8,860 nucleotides of DNA from an uncultured bacterium. Lineage in GTDB: Bacteria > Actinomycetota > Coriobacteriia > Coriobacteriales > Coriobacteriaceae. The notes under the pieces are model-generated. The model was given only the letters and a program-made list of their open reading frames with translations, did not search any database and had not been told where the DNA came from. The stretch spans positions 1 to 8,860 of the forward strand of contig CAJMSL010000080.1 of NCBI GenBank assembly GCA_905216045.1, read 5' to 3'. Position numbers and translations under genes: made by a program. This document shows positions 1 to 6,349 of this stretch, one piece after another (position 1 is the first letter of the stretch; each line of letters starts with the position of its first letter).

Positions 1-1287
1 TGCTGGCTTCGCCATGACGAGGACCGGCTTGCGTTTACGGTCGTTTTCGAGCTCGATGCGCAGGGTCGCGTGCGGCATTTCGATCCGTATCCCAGCGTGA
101 TTCGCTCGCGTGTGCGTATGGACTATGACGGCGCCGAGGCGCTGCTGGTGCGTGCCGGCGCGGTTGAGTATTCGGTGCTGGAGGGTGCAGCCGAGGATGT
201 TGCGGCTGCCGAGGCCTCGCGCGAGGAAGCGCTTGAGCGCGGTCTTGCGTGCGAGGAGGCCGCCCGCGGCTACAACGTCGACCTCGGCGATTTCCTTGTC
301 GCCGCCAACGAACTCGCCGAACTTCGCCGTCGCATTCGTCGCGCCCGCGGCTCAGTCGATTTTGACACGGCCGAGATTCGCGCTCTATTGGATGAGGACG
401 GAGTGCCCGTGCAGATTGTGGCGCGTGAACGTTCGTGTGCCACGTCGCTTATCGAGGAAGCTATGCTGCTCGCCAACGAGTGCGTTGCAGAGTGGCTGGC
501 AGACCGTGATATCGAGGCCTGCTATCGCGTGCATGAGGATCCGAGCCCCGATAGCCTGCACGGTGCTGCCGTTGCGCTGGCGCAGCTAGGCATCATCGAC
601 GATCGCCGTGCTGCCGGTATTGCCCTGGGGAGCCCCGATGAGCTGCAGGCTGCAGTCGATGCTGCCGCCGGTACGGCCAACGCACCGCTCGTCAACACGC
701 TGCTTCTGCGCAGCATGCAGCGCGCGCTGTACAAGCCGCGCAACGAGGGCCACTTTGCGCTCGCCGCGCCGTGCTACTGTCACTTTACGAGTCCCATCCG
801 TCGCTACCCCGATCTGGTGGTGCACCGCGTGCTCAAACTGCAGTTGGCCTATGAGCAGCTCGGCGGCAAGGACGCCTTGGTCCGTACGCCGTGGCTGATC
901 GGCAAGGGGCGCGAGTCGCTGCCGCGCATTCTGCCGCAGATCTGCCGCGCATGTAGCGATGCCGAGCGCGCGGCAGATGCCGCCAGCCATGCGACGCAAA
1001 AGATCAAGATTGCCCAGTACTATGAGGACCGTCTGGGTGAGCGCTATGCCGGAACCGTCTCGTGGGTTAGCAGCATGGGCCTCTTTGTGCGCTTGGACCT
1101 AACACAGGTCGAGGGCCTGGTTTCAATTAAGAGCCTGGGCAACGAGTGGTTCGAGTTCGACGAGGACGCGCTTACGCTGACGGGCGCCGACACGGGGACT
1201 CGCTATGAACTGGGCCAGCGCGTGATTATCGAGGTCTCGCGCGTCAATACCACGCGTGGACACTTGGACTTTAAGCTTATCCATTAG
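1..1287 (+). CDS. rnr: Ribonuclease R / RNase II family 3'-5' exoribonuclease, 5'-truncated by the window edge
   Basis: The reading frame is open from the first base, so 428 C-terminal residues of a larger protein are visible (RNase R is usually 700 residues or more). The visible part is the second half of the RNB catalytic domain, then an S1 RNA-binding domain. Family landmarks are PSVIRSRVR near visible residue 32, IEEAMLLANE near 150, YRVHEDPSPDSL near 175 and HFTSPIRRYPDLVVHR from residue 261; the last is the hallmark RNB motif. The S1 domain covers about residues 346-428 (GTVSWVSSMGLFV to the end). RNase R degrades structured RNA processively in the cytoplasm. The catalytic aspartate cluster lies in the part off the left edge, so activity cannot be judged. 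A GTG at position 70 is internal to the domain and is not the true start. There is no lysine-rich tail after S1, unlike E. coli RNase R. Confidence 0.93.
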   Translation, partial: CWLRHDEDRLAFTVVFELDAQGRVRHFDPYPSVIRSRVRMDYDGAEALLVRAGAVEYSVLEGAAEDVAAAEASREEALERGLACEEAARGYNVDLGDFLVAANELAELRRRIRRARGSVDFDTAEIRALLDEDGVPVQIVARERSCATSLIEEAMLLANECVAEWLADRDIEACYRVHEDPSPDSLHGAAVALAQLGIIDDRRAAGIALGSPDELQAAVDAAAGTANAPLVNTLLLRSMQRALYKPRNEGHFALAAPCYCHFTSPIRRYPDLVVHRVLKLQLAYEQLGGKDALVRTPWLIGKGRESLPRILPQICRACSDAERAADAASHATQKIKIAQYYEDRLGERYAGTVSWVSSMGLFVRLDLTQVEGLVSIKSLGNEWFEFDEDALTLTGADTGTRYELGQRVIIEVSRVNTTRGHLDFKLIH

Positions 1288-1311
1288 CTAAATCCCGACT
1301 CGTGGGAGAGA

Positions 1312-1343
1312 GCGGAGGGCGGTCTTTCGGGGCCGCCCTCCGC
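1312..1343 (+). terminator. GC-rich hairpin after the RNase R gene, likely terminator
   Basis: A perfect 11-bp stem, GCGGAGGGCGG (1312-1322) pairing with CCGCCCTCCGC (1333-1343), encloses a 10-nt loop and starts 24 nt after the RNase R stop codon. Position and strength fit an intrinsic terminator, but ATTTGAAT follows instead of a T-run, so termination may be partial or need a factor. The reverse strand has no T-run either. Confidence 0.6.
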
Positions 1344-1392
1344 ATTTGAATAGTGGCTACCTTGCCGTCTGCTCGGCCGCCCGCTTACCTGC

Positions 1393-1444
1393 TATTTGGG
1401 AGGTAAAACCTACCAAAATAAACCTGTCCCTTTTGGCAGGTTTA
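1393..1444. promoter_or_regulatory. Two abutting inverted repeats upstream of the serine recombinase: candidate operator or recombination site
   Basis: Dyad A spans 1393-1420. TATTTGGGAGGT and ACCTACCAAAATA flank AAA and are complementary apart from one mismatch and one gap. Dyad B spans 1419-1444 and is a perfect 8-bp inverted repeat, TAAACCTG (1419-1426) with CAGGTTTA (1437-1444), around a 10-nt spacer. CCAAAA (1413-1418) and TTTTGG (1431-1436) are also complementary, and AAACCT is directly repeated at 1406-1411 and 1420-1425. The block ends 18 nt before the recombinase ATG. Small serine resolvases commonly bind dyad subsites next to their own gene, so a res-like or autoregulatory site is possible. 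No crossover dinucleotide can be assigned by eye. Confidence 0.4.
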
Positions 1445-1462
1445 CAAGAAAGCGGGGATGAG

Positions 1463-2068
1463 ATGGCGACGGTGTACGGGTATGCGCGGGTGAGTTCGCG
1501 CGATCAGAATCTGAATCGGCAGCTGGATGCGCTGGGCGCCTATGGCGTGGGCTCAGCGAATATTTATGCCGACCATGCGAGCGGCAAGGACTTCGATCGA
1601 CCGCATTATCGCGAGCTGTTGCACGTCCTGGGAGACGGGGACGTGCTGGTGGTGCTTTCTATCGACCGACTTGGTCGTAATTACTCCGAGATTCTTGAGG
1701 AATGGCGACGCATTACCAAGGAGCTCGGGGTTGCCATTGTGGTGTTGGACATGCCATTGCTTGACACGCGCGTCAGGGCCAGCGGCGCGCCGGATGTGAC
1801 CAACGTCCTGATTGCCGATATTGTGCTGCAACTGCTGAGCTACGTGGCGCAGGTGGAGCGCGAGAATATCCATCGGCGCCAGGCGGAGGGGATTGCAGCG
1901 GCGCGAGCGCGAGGGGTCCGTTTCGGTCGACCTCGCAAGCCATGCCCTCCTCAGTTTGAGCTGGTGCGCGATAGCTATGAGGCGGGCGATATTACCCGCA
2001 GCCAGGCAGCAAAGTGCCTGGGCGTGTGCGTGGGGACGTTCGATCGCTGGATGCGCGAGGCGGGGTAG
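1463..2068 (+). CDS. Small serine recombinase (resolvase/invertase family)
   Basis: This 201-residue protein has the usual length and order of the family. The N-terminal catalytic domain (about 1-140) has YGYARVSS with the likely nucleophile Ser11 next to Arg9, and SIDRLGRN (67-73), whose arginines match the active-site pair of gamma-delta resolvase. The long E helix region is VERENIHRRQAEGIAAA (131-147), leading to GVRFGRP (151-157). A C-terminal helix-turn-helix follows (about 165-199, SQAAKCLGVCVGTFDRWM). Such enzymes cut and rejoin DNA at paired dyad sites through a 5'-phosphoserine link, resolving cointegrates or inverting segments. I chose the ATG at 1463 because GGGG at 1454-1457 is well placed and conserved sequence begins there; an upstream extension to 1346 would cross the dyads. 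No transposase or plasmid gene lies next to it, so it may be a domesticated or stranded resolvase. Confidence 0.9.
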   Translation: MATVYGYARVSSRDQNLNRQLDALGAYGVGSANIYADHASGKDFDRPHYRELLHVLGDGDVLVVLSIDRLGRNYSEILEEWRRITKELGVAIVVLDMPLLDTRVRASGAPDVTNVLIADIVLQLLSYVAQVERENIHRRQAEGIAAARARGVRFGRPRKPCPPQFELVRDSYEAGDITRSQAAKCLGVCVGTFDRWMREAG

Positions 2069-2137
2069 GGTTTTGCGTCGCTTTGTCGCTTCCTGTTGCG
2101 ATTCAAATTTTGATACGGTGACGATGCCATTTGGGGC

Positions 2138-2143
2138 TACACT
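2138..2143 (+). promoter_or_regulatory. Possible -10 element for the VanZ-like gene
   Basis: TACACT, in the context GGGCTACACT, lies 29 nt before the TTG start of the VanZ-like gene. A very similar string, GGGCTACAAT, occurs upstream of the Spx/ArsC-like gene at 7415-7424. No good -35 sits at 16-18 nt: TTGATA at 2110-2115 is 22 nt away, which is too far. The call is tentative. Confidence 0.25.
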
Positions 2144-2172
2144 CGCTGATATTCAAAAAAGGAGGTTGACCC

Positions 2173-2754
2173 TTGGCGCGCGTAAAACAAATAATCGGAT
2201 GGACCGCGATCGTTCTGTTCGCTGCAACGCTGGCGGGCATCTGGGTGCTGATGGAGCAAAATGCGGTGGAGACGTCGTTGCTGAGCGAGTCCACCGCGCG
2301 TGTGGTGGAGGGTCAGGCTACGGGCGTTCAGGCTGTCGATGCCACGGGTGAAGCTCAGGCGGAGAACGGAATGACCGGGGGCACCGATTCGGCTGCCTCG
2401 AATGTCCGGTCTGGCCGACTTGCTTCCATTCGCATGTGGGTGGGCACGAACGTCCGTCGCGTTGCCCATACCGTAGAGTTTTTCTTCGTCGGATTGTTCG
2501 CCTCGGTGGTCGTGGTTTGCTTTTCCAGGCGTCCGTGGAGCGTATGCTCCCGTTGCGTGCCCGTATTGCTCTTTTGCGCCGCCTGCTCCGTTGGCGATCA
2601 GGTACATAAGATCTTTGTTCCCGGCAGGCATTTCGACGTTATCGATTTAGGATTCGATGCTGCGGGCTATGTTATCGCCATGCTGTTGGTATTGCTGACG
2701 GCGGCGTTGGTGCGCCATGCGACTCGGCCGATCGGCGCCCATGCGAGGCGCTAG
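2173..2754 (+). CDS. VanZ-like family membrane protein
   Basis: This is a 193-residue predicted integral membrane protein. Segment 1 is at about 7-27 (IIGWTAIVLFAATLAGIWVL). A long polar, alanine- and glycine-rich stretch (about 30-85) follows, then RRVAHTVEFFFVGLF (95-109), which matches the VanZ RK-x-x-H-x-x-E pattern. Further hydrophobic segments lie at about 107-117, 128-141 and 163-180. VPGRHFDVIDLGFDAAGY (149-166) matches the second VanZ signature, PGR-x-x-x-x-x-D. The first VanZ member lowers teicoplanin binding in Enterococcus, but most homologues have no proven role, so no resistance function is claimed. The TTG start at 2173 is set by AAAAGGAGG (2157-2165), 7 nt upstream. Unusual points are GDQ (141-143) where DE-x-x-Q is typical, and the long linker after segment 1. 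It appears to be a single-gene unit bounded by its own terminator. Confidence 0.75.
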   Translation: MARVKQIIGWTAIVLFAATLAGIWVLMEQNAVETSLLSESTARVVEGQATGVQAVDATGEAQAENGMTGGTDSAASNVRSGRLASIRMWVGTNVRRVAHTVEFFFVGLFASVVVVCFSRRPWSVCSRCVPVLLFCAACSVGDQVHKIFVPGRHFDVIDLGFDAAGYVIAMLLVLLTAALVRHATRPIGAHARR

Positions 2755-2835
2755 CCGGTAACAAACCCGTTTCTGATAATGCGACCTTGTTGAATTATTT
2801 TGTGTCGTGCGTATTTCCGAGCGGTCGGATTTGAG

Positions 2836-2862
2836 GGGCGAGCGGTAGAACGCTCGCCCTTT
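2836..2862 (+). terminator. Intrinsic terminator after the VanZ-like gene
   Basis: A perfect 9-bp stem, GGGCGAGCG (2836-2844) with CGCTCGCCC (2851-2859), encloses a GTAGAA loop and is followed by TTT. It begins 81 nt after the VanZ-like stop and separates that gene from the murR cluster. The T-run is short. Confidence 0.75.
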
Positions 2863-2884
2863 GTGCGCCACGATGCGGCACAAT

Positions 2885-2913
2885 GTACCGCAAAAGCTGT
2901 TTGTATCCGGTAC
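2885..2913. promoter_or_regulatory. Nested inverted repeat upstream of murR, candidate MurR operator
   Basis: Outer arms GTACCG (2885-2890) and CGGTAC (2908-2913) flank an inner imperfect dyad, CAAAAGCTGTTTG (2891-2903), in which CAAA and TTTG are complementary around AGCT. The block ends 45 nt before the murR ATG, where an operator or activator site would be expected. RpiR-family regulators bind inverted repeats and often control their own operon. I could not assign convincing -35 and -10 hexamers here. Confidence 0.35.
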
Positions 2914-2958
2914 GAATCGTTCGTTGGTCTTTAATTCTTCTCAACGGAGGTGTTTGAG

Positions 2959-3810
2959 ATGGCAAACGGATTGCTTTTGCGGCTTCGCGAGCGTGAGCTC
3001 AGCGCGAGCCCGGCGGAACGCAATGTCATCGCATATGTAAGCGCTCATCCGCACGAGGTGGTCGGGCTGTCCGTCCGCGGTCTTGCCGATGTCACGTTCT
3101 CCTCGCCCTCGAGCATTTTGCGCTTTTGCAAGCGTTTGGGTTTTGCGGGCTACAAGGAGTTCCAGCGCGAACTGATTGCCGAGCTGGCGCTCTTAGGTGA
3201 CAAGAAAGACATAGCCCTCGAGGACATCTCCATGGATGACAGCGTCGAACGTATCGTGGGGAAGGTGATGAAAAGCAACGTGCGCACAATCGAGGCGACG
3301 GCGCGAACGCTCGATTACACCGTCTTGGAGCGATGCGCGGCCCGTCTTAAGCGGGCACGCGCGGTCAATCTGTTCGGTATTGGTGCCTCTCGTTTGGTCG
3401 CGCACGACCTGGCGCAAAAGCTCATGCGTGTCGACAAAGAGTGCCATCTGTACGACGACTGGCATGATCAGCTCTTATGTGCCAAGAACATGCATGAGGG
3501 CGATATGGCAATCGCCTTTAGCTACTCGGGCTTGACGCAAGAGGTGCTGGACTGCACCGCCGAGGCTCAACGTCACAACTGTCCCGTTGTGGCCGTTACC
3601 AAAGTAGATGGATCATCCAAGCTTGCCACCATGGCCGATGCCGTGCTCGGCGTCGCTGCGAGTGAACCCTTGGTCCGCAGCGGTGCCATGGCTTCGCGTA
3701 TGGCCCAGCTTATGGTTGTCGATGCCCTGTACGCTGCTTACGTTGCCAGCGACTACGAACGGGCGACGCATGTCATAAAGCAAAACTACATCGAGAAACA
3801 GGAAAGATGA
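2959..3810 (+). CDS. murR: RpiR-family transcriptional regulator of MurNAc catabolism (MurR-like)
   Basis: This 283-residue protein has the standard RpiR layout. The N-terminal helix-turn-helix domain (about 1-80) contains SVRGLADVTFSSPSSILRFCKRLGFAGYKEFQ (38-69), with recognition-helix residues around SSPSSILRFCK. A C-terminal SIS sugar-phosphate-binding domain (about 130-262) contains VNLFGIGASRLVAHDLAQKL (136-155) and AFSYSGLTQEV (186-196), whose SGxTxE loop usually contacts the phosphate. In E. coli, MurR represses murQP and responds to MurNAc-6P; that role is inferred here from the adjoining murQ. The ATG at 2959 is chosen because GGAGG (2946-2950) is 8 nt upstream. A GTG at 2950 overlaps that ribosome site and is unlikely to be used. 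The gene leads the cluster, and murQ starts 10 nt after its stop. Confidence 0.9.
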   Translation: MANGLLLRLRERELSASPAERNVIAYVSAHPHEVVGLSVRGLADVTFSSPSSILRFCKRLGFAGYKEFQRELIAELALLGDKKDIALEDISMDDSVERIVGKVMKSNVRTIEATARTLDYTVLERCAARLKRARAVNLFGIGASRLVAHDLAQKLMRVDKECHLYDDWHDQLLCAKNMHEGDMAIAFSYSGLTQEVLDCTAEAQRHNCPVVAVTKVDGSSKLATMADAVLGVAASEPLVRSGAMASRMAQLMVVDALYAAYVASDYERATHVIKQNYIEKQER

Positions 3811-3820
3811 GGTGAATGAA

Positions 3821-4744
3821 ATGCTCGATTTAACAAAATTCACGACCGAACAGCGTAATCAAAGGTCAATGGACCTCGATACGATGACATCGCTGCAAAT
3901 CGTCACGACGATGAACGATGAGGATCTCCGTGCCGTCCAGTCGGTCACGAAAGTGTTGCAACAGGTTGCCACGGCAATCGACTGGGCTGCCGAGGCGCTT
4001 GAGCGCGGCGGTCGCGTCTTTTACATGGGCGCGGGCACTAGTGGTCGTTTGGGCGTGCTTGACGCTTCGGAGTGCCCGCCTACGTTTGGCGTATCGCCCG
4101 ATCTGGTCGTCGGGCTCATTGCTGGGGGCGAGACGGCGTTTATCAAGGCTGTCGAAGGTGCCGAAGACAGCGAGGAGCTTGGCGCGAGCGACCTGCGGGA
4201 GCGTGGACTCTCGGACAAGGATCTTGTCGTTGGCCTGGCGGCAAGCGGTCGTACTCCCTATGTGGTGGGCGGCCTTGTGTACGCCAAGGCAACTGGGTGC
4301 AAGACCATTGCAATTGCCTGTAACCAAGGGTCGAAGATCGGGGAGAGCGCAGATCTTGCCATTGAGCCCGTGCCCGGTCCCGAGGTGCTGACCGGCTCAA
4401 CGAGACTCAAGGCGGGAACGGTTCAAAAGCTCATTCTCAACATGATTTCGACCGGTGCCATGGTCAAGATTGGCAAGGTGTACCAAAACCTGATGGTCGA
4501 TGTGCAGCAGACGAACGAGAAGTTGGTGGTGCGCAGCCAGAACATCGTGATGGAAGCGACCGACTGCACGCGCGAGCGCGCTGTTCAGGCGCTTGCGGAT
4601 GCCGGCGGCCACGTAAAAACCGCTATTGTCTCGGTGCTGTTGGACTGCGATGCCGAGCAGGCTGCGGTAGCTCTTGAACGGGCGCACGGCCATGTCCGTA
4701 CTGCGGTGAGTGGCCATGAGAAGAGAAATGCCGACGCCCAATAG
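3821..4744 (+). CDS. murQ: N-acetylmuramic acid 6-phosphate etherase MurQ
   Basis: The 307-residue product matches MurQ in length (about 300) and motifs. The enzyme cleaves the D-lactyl ether of MurNAc-6P, giving GlcNAc-6P and D-lactate, in the cytoplasm. GRVFYMGAGTSGRLGVLDAS (64-83) followed by ECPPTFG is the SIS-type signature, with Glu84 corresponding to the E. coli catalytic Glu83. AVEGAED (110-116) holds Glu115, matching E. coli Glu114. LTGSTRLKAGT, KLILNMISTGAMVKIGKVY and NLMVDVQQTNEKL are also typical. The ATG at 3821 is used: GAGG (3809-3812) overlaps the murR stop codon and sits 8 nt upstream. This close spacing implies co-transcription and possibly coupled translation with murR. The C-terminal part (about 255-295) is the helical tail usual in the family. 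No key residue is missing. Confidence 0.97.
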   Translation: MLDLTKFTTEQRNQRSMDLDTMTSLQIVTTMNDEDLRAVQSVTKVLQQVATAIDWAAEALERGGRVFYMGAGTSGRLGVLDASECPPTFGVSPDLVVGLIAGGETAFIKAVEGAEDSEELGASDLRERGLSDKDLVVGLAASGRTPYVVGGLVYAKATGCKTIAIACNQGSKIGESADLAIEPVPGPEVLTGSTRLKAGTVQKLILNMISTGAMVKIGKVYQNLMVDVQQTNEKLVVRSQNIVMEATDCTRERAVQALADAGGHVKTAIVSVLLDCDAEQAAVALERAHGHVRTAVSGHEKRNADAQ

Positions 4745-4801
4745 GTGCGCGGCGTGAGCTGATATGACATCCAGACGAGATACCCAATACAAGGAGGAGT
4801 T

Positions 4802-6232
4802 ATGACGAACAAAGAGCTGGCCCAAAAGCTGTTGGACCTTTTGGGCGGTAAAGACAACGTGCTCGCAAACGCGGCGTGCATGACGCGCCTGCGCGTGACC
4901 GTCAAAGATACGGTCAACGTCGACACGGAGGGTATTAAGGCACTCGACGGCGTGATGGGCCTGGTCGAGGACGACACGATGCAGATCGTGCTGGGTCCGG
5001 GCAAGGTGAATAAGGTGCTCGAGGAGTTCTCCAAGCTCACCGGCCTTGCGAAAGGCGTTGCTGACGAGAGCGTGGTTGACGCTGCGGCCACAAACAAGGC
5101 CGCGCAGAAGGCCAAGTACGAGTCTAAGCCGGTTCAGGCCTTCCTCAAGAAGATTTCCAATGTCTTCGTCGCCCTGCTTCCCGGCATCATTGCGGCTGGC
5201 CTCATCAACGGTATCTGCAACGTCATTAACGTCTCGACGGCAGGCGCGCTTGCAGGCGAGTGGTGGTACCAGGGCATTCGTTCCATGGGCTGGGCCCTGT
5301 TTGCCTATCTGCCCATCTTGGTGGGCTATAACGCGGCTCGTGAGTTTGGTGGCTCCGCTGCGCTGGGCGGCATCGCCGGCATGATGTGTATCGCCAACAG
5401 CGCCATGCCCCTGCTTGCGCCTGGCGCGGCTGATCCTGCCGCTGCCATTCTGCTGCCGCTCACCAGTGCGCAGTACAACCCTGCAGCGGGCGGCATGATC
5501 GCGGCTCTCATCGCTGGCGCATTTTTTGCCTGGATGGAGCGTCAGATTCGCAAGGTTATGCCCAACGCACTCGACACGTTCTTGTCCCCGCTGCTGGTGC
5601 TCATCATCGGCGCCTTTGCTCTGATGCTCGTCATCCAGCCGGTTGGCGCATGGCTGACGACTGCCATCTTTAGCGTTTTGACCTTTATCTTCGAGAAGCT
5701 GGGCGTCCTGGGCGGCTATATCCTGTCGGCAGGCTTCTTGCCGCTGGTGTCCGTCGGCCTGCATCAGGCGCTCACGCCGATCCACGCTATGCTCAACGAT
5801 CCCGACGGCGCTACCAAGGGTATCAATTACCTGCTTCCCATCCTTATGATGGCTGGCGGCGGCCAGGTCGGTGCCGGTTTGGCGCTGTACTTTAAGACCA
5901 AGAACGCCAAGCTCAAGAAGTACGTCGCAGAGTCCATCCCCGTTGGAATCCTGGGTGTGGGCGAGCCTCTGATGTATGCTGTTACGCTGCCGCTCGTTCG
6001 TCCGTTTGTGACGGCCTGCCTGGGTGCCGGATTTGGCGGCGCGCTCGCGGCGCTGCTTCACATCGGCACGGTTTCTCAGGGCGTTTCCGGTCTGTTTGGC
6101 CTGCTGATCGTCGTTCCTGGCCAGCAGCTCGGCTACGTTGCCGCTATGCTGCTTGCCTATGCCGCCGGCTTTGTCCTGACGTGGTTCTTCGGTGTCGACG
6201 AGCAGAAGATCAACGAGTTCTTTGGCGAGTAG
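4802..6232 (+). CDS. murP: PTS EIIBC permease, glucose superfamily, MurNAc or MurNAc-GlcNAc specific (MurP-like)
   Basis: The 476-residue product is the length of E. coli MurP (about 474). The EIIB domain (about 1-85) has ANAACMTRLRVTVKD, with Cys26 as the likely phosphocysteine, and a later GLVEDDTMQIVLGPG stretch. A linker (about 85-112) leads to EIIC (about 113-470), with many hydrophobic segments beginning ISNVFVALLPGIIAAGLING. VSVGLHQALTPIHAML (from about 316) and GILGVGEPLMYAVTLPLVRP (about 382-401) match conserved EIIC substrate-site regions. It would import the sugar across the membrane while phosphorylating it. The protein ends at INEFFGE with no EIIA domain, so a glucose-type EIIA encoded elsewhere must supply phosphate, as with E. 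coli MurP. Substrate choice is inferred from murQ and mupG; a related GlcNAc or sucrose-type permease is the alternative. AAGGAGGAG (4791-4799) lies just upstream of the ATG, and the gap from murQ is 57 nt. Confidence 0.93.
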   Translation: MTNKELAQKLLDLLGGKDNVLANAACMTRLRVTVKDTVNVDTEGIKALDGVMGLVEDDTMQIVLGPGKVNKVLEEFSKLTGLAKGVADESVVDAAATNKAAQKAKYESKPVQAFLKKISNVFVALLPGIIAAGLINGICNVINVSTAGALAGEWWYQGIRSMGWALFAYLPILVGYNAAREFGGSAALGGIAGMMCIANSAMPLLAPGAADPAAAILLPLTSAQYNPAAGGMIAALIAGAFFAWMERQIRKVMPNALDTFLSPLLVLIIGAFALMLVIQPVGAWLTTAIFSVLTFIFEKLGVLGGYILSAGFLPLVSVGLHQALTPIHAMLNDPDGATKGINYLLPILMMAGGGQVGAGLALYFKTKNAKLKKYVAESIPVGILGVGEPLMYAVTLPLVRPFVTACLGAGFGGALAALLHIGTVSQGVSGLFGLLIVVPGQQLGYVAAMLLAYAAGFVLTWFFGVDEQKINEFFGE

Positions 6233-6299
6233 TTTGATATCGCGAGCCGTGTTGCTCGGGGTTCGCGGCGCGCGGCAGATTTCTTGATGTTATGGTTGT

Positions 6300-6333
6300 G
6301 CCGGCGGGGCTAGCTGCTCCGCCGGCCTTTTTT
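6300..6333 (+). terminator. Strong intrinsic terminator between murP and mupG
   Basis: The 8-bp GC stem GCCGGCGG (6300-6307) with CCGCCGGC (6319-6326) can extend inward through a G-T wobble and two more pairs to a TAGCT loop. C and a run of six T (6328-6333) follow, which is textbook intrinsic form. It lies 67 nt after the murP stop and only 16 nt before the mupG start, so it should limit mupG expression to read-through or antitermination. Confidence 0.92.
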
Positions 6334-6340
6334 AAAGGAG
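6334..6340 (+). promoter_or_regulatory. mupG ribosome-binding site abutting the terminator T-run
   Basis: AAAGGAG (6334-6340) begins on the base after the terminator T-run and lies 9 nt before the GTG, so it fixes the start of mupG. GGAGC (6337-6341) is complementary to GCTCC (6316-6320) in the terminator's 3' arm, and AAAGG is complementary to CCTTT (6326-6330). The ribosome site could therefore be masked when the terminator stem is not formed. That masking is inference. Confidence 0.6.
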
Positions 6341-6349
6341 CGTTGAAGC

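Noticed and set aside
1346..1462. N-terminal extension of the serine recombinase by 39 residues
   Set aside because: The extension runs through the inverted repeats and resembles no family sequence. A ribosome site precedes the ATG at 1463, where homology begins.
2137..2631. A 164-codon minus-strand frame opposite the VanZ-like gene
   Set aside because: It has no family motifs, while the plus frame has membrane segments and both VanZ signatures.
4397..6061. A 554-codon open frame on the minus strand opposite murP and the end of murQ
   Set aside because: It is antisense to two clear genes. Its product is rich in His, Arg and Gln with no recognisable domain, as expected for the reverse frame of GC-biased coding sequence.
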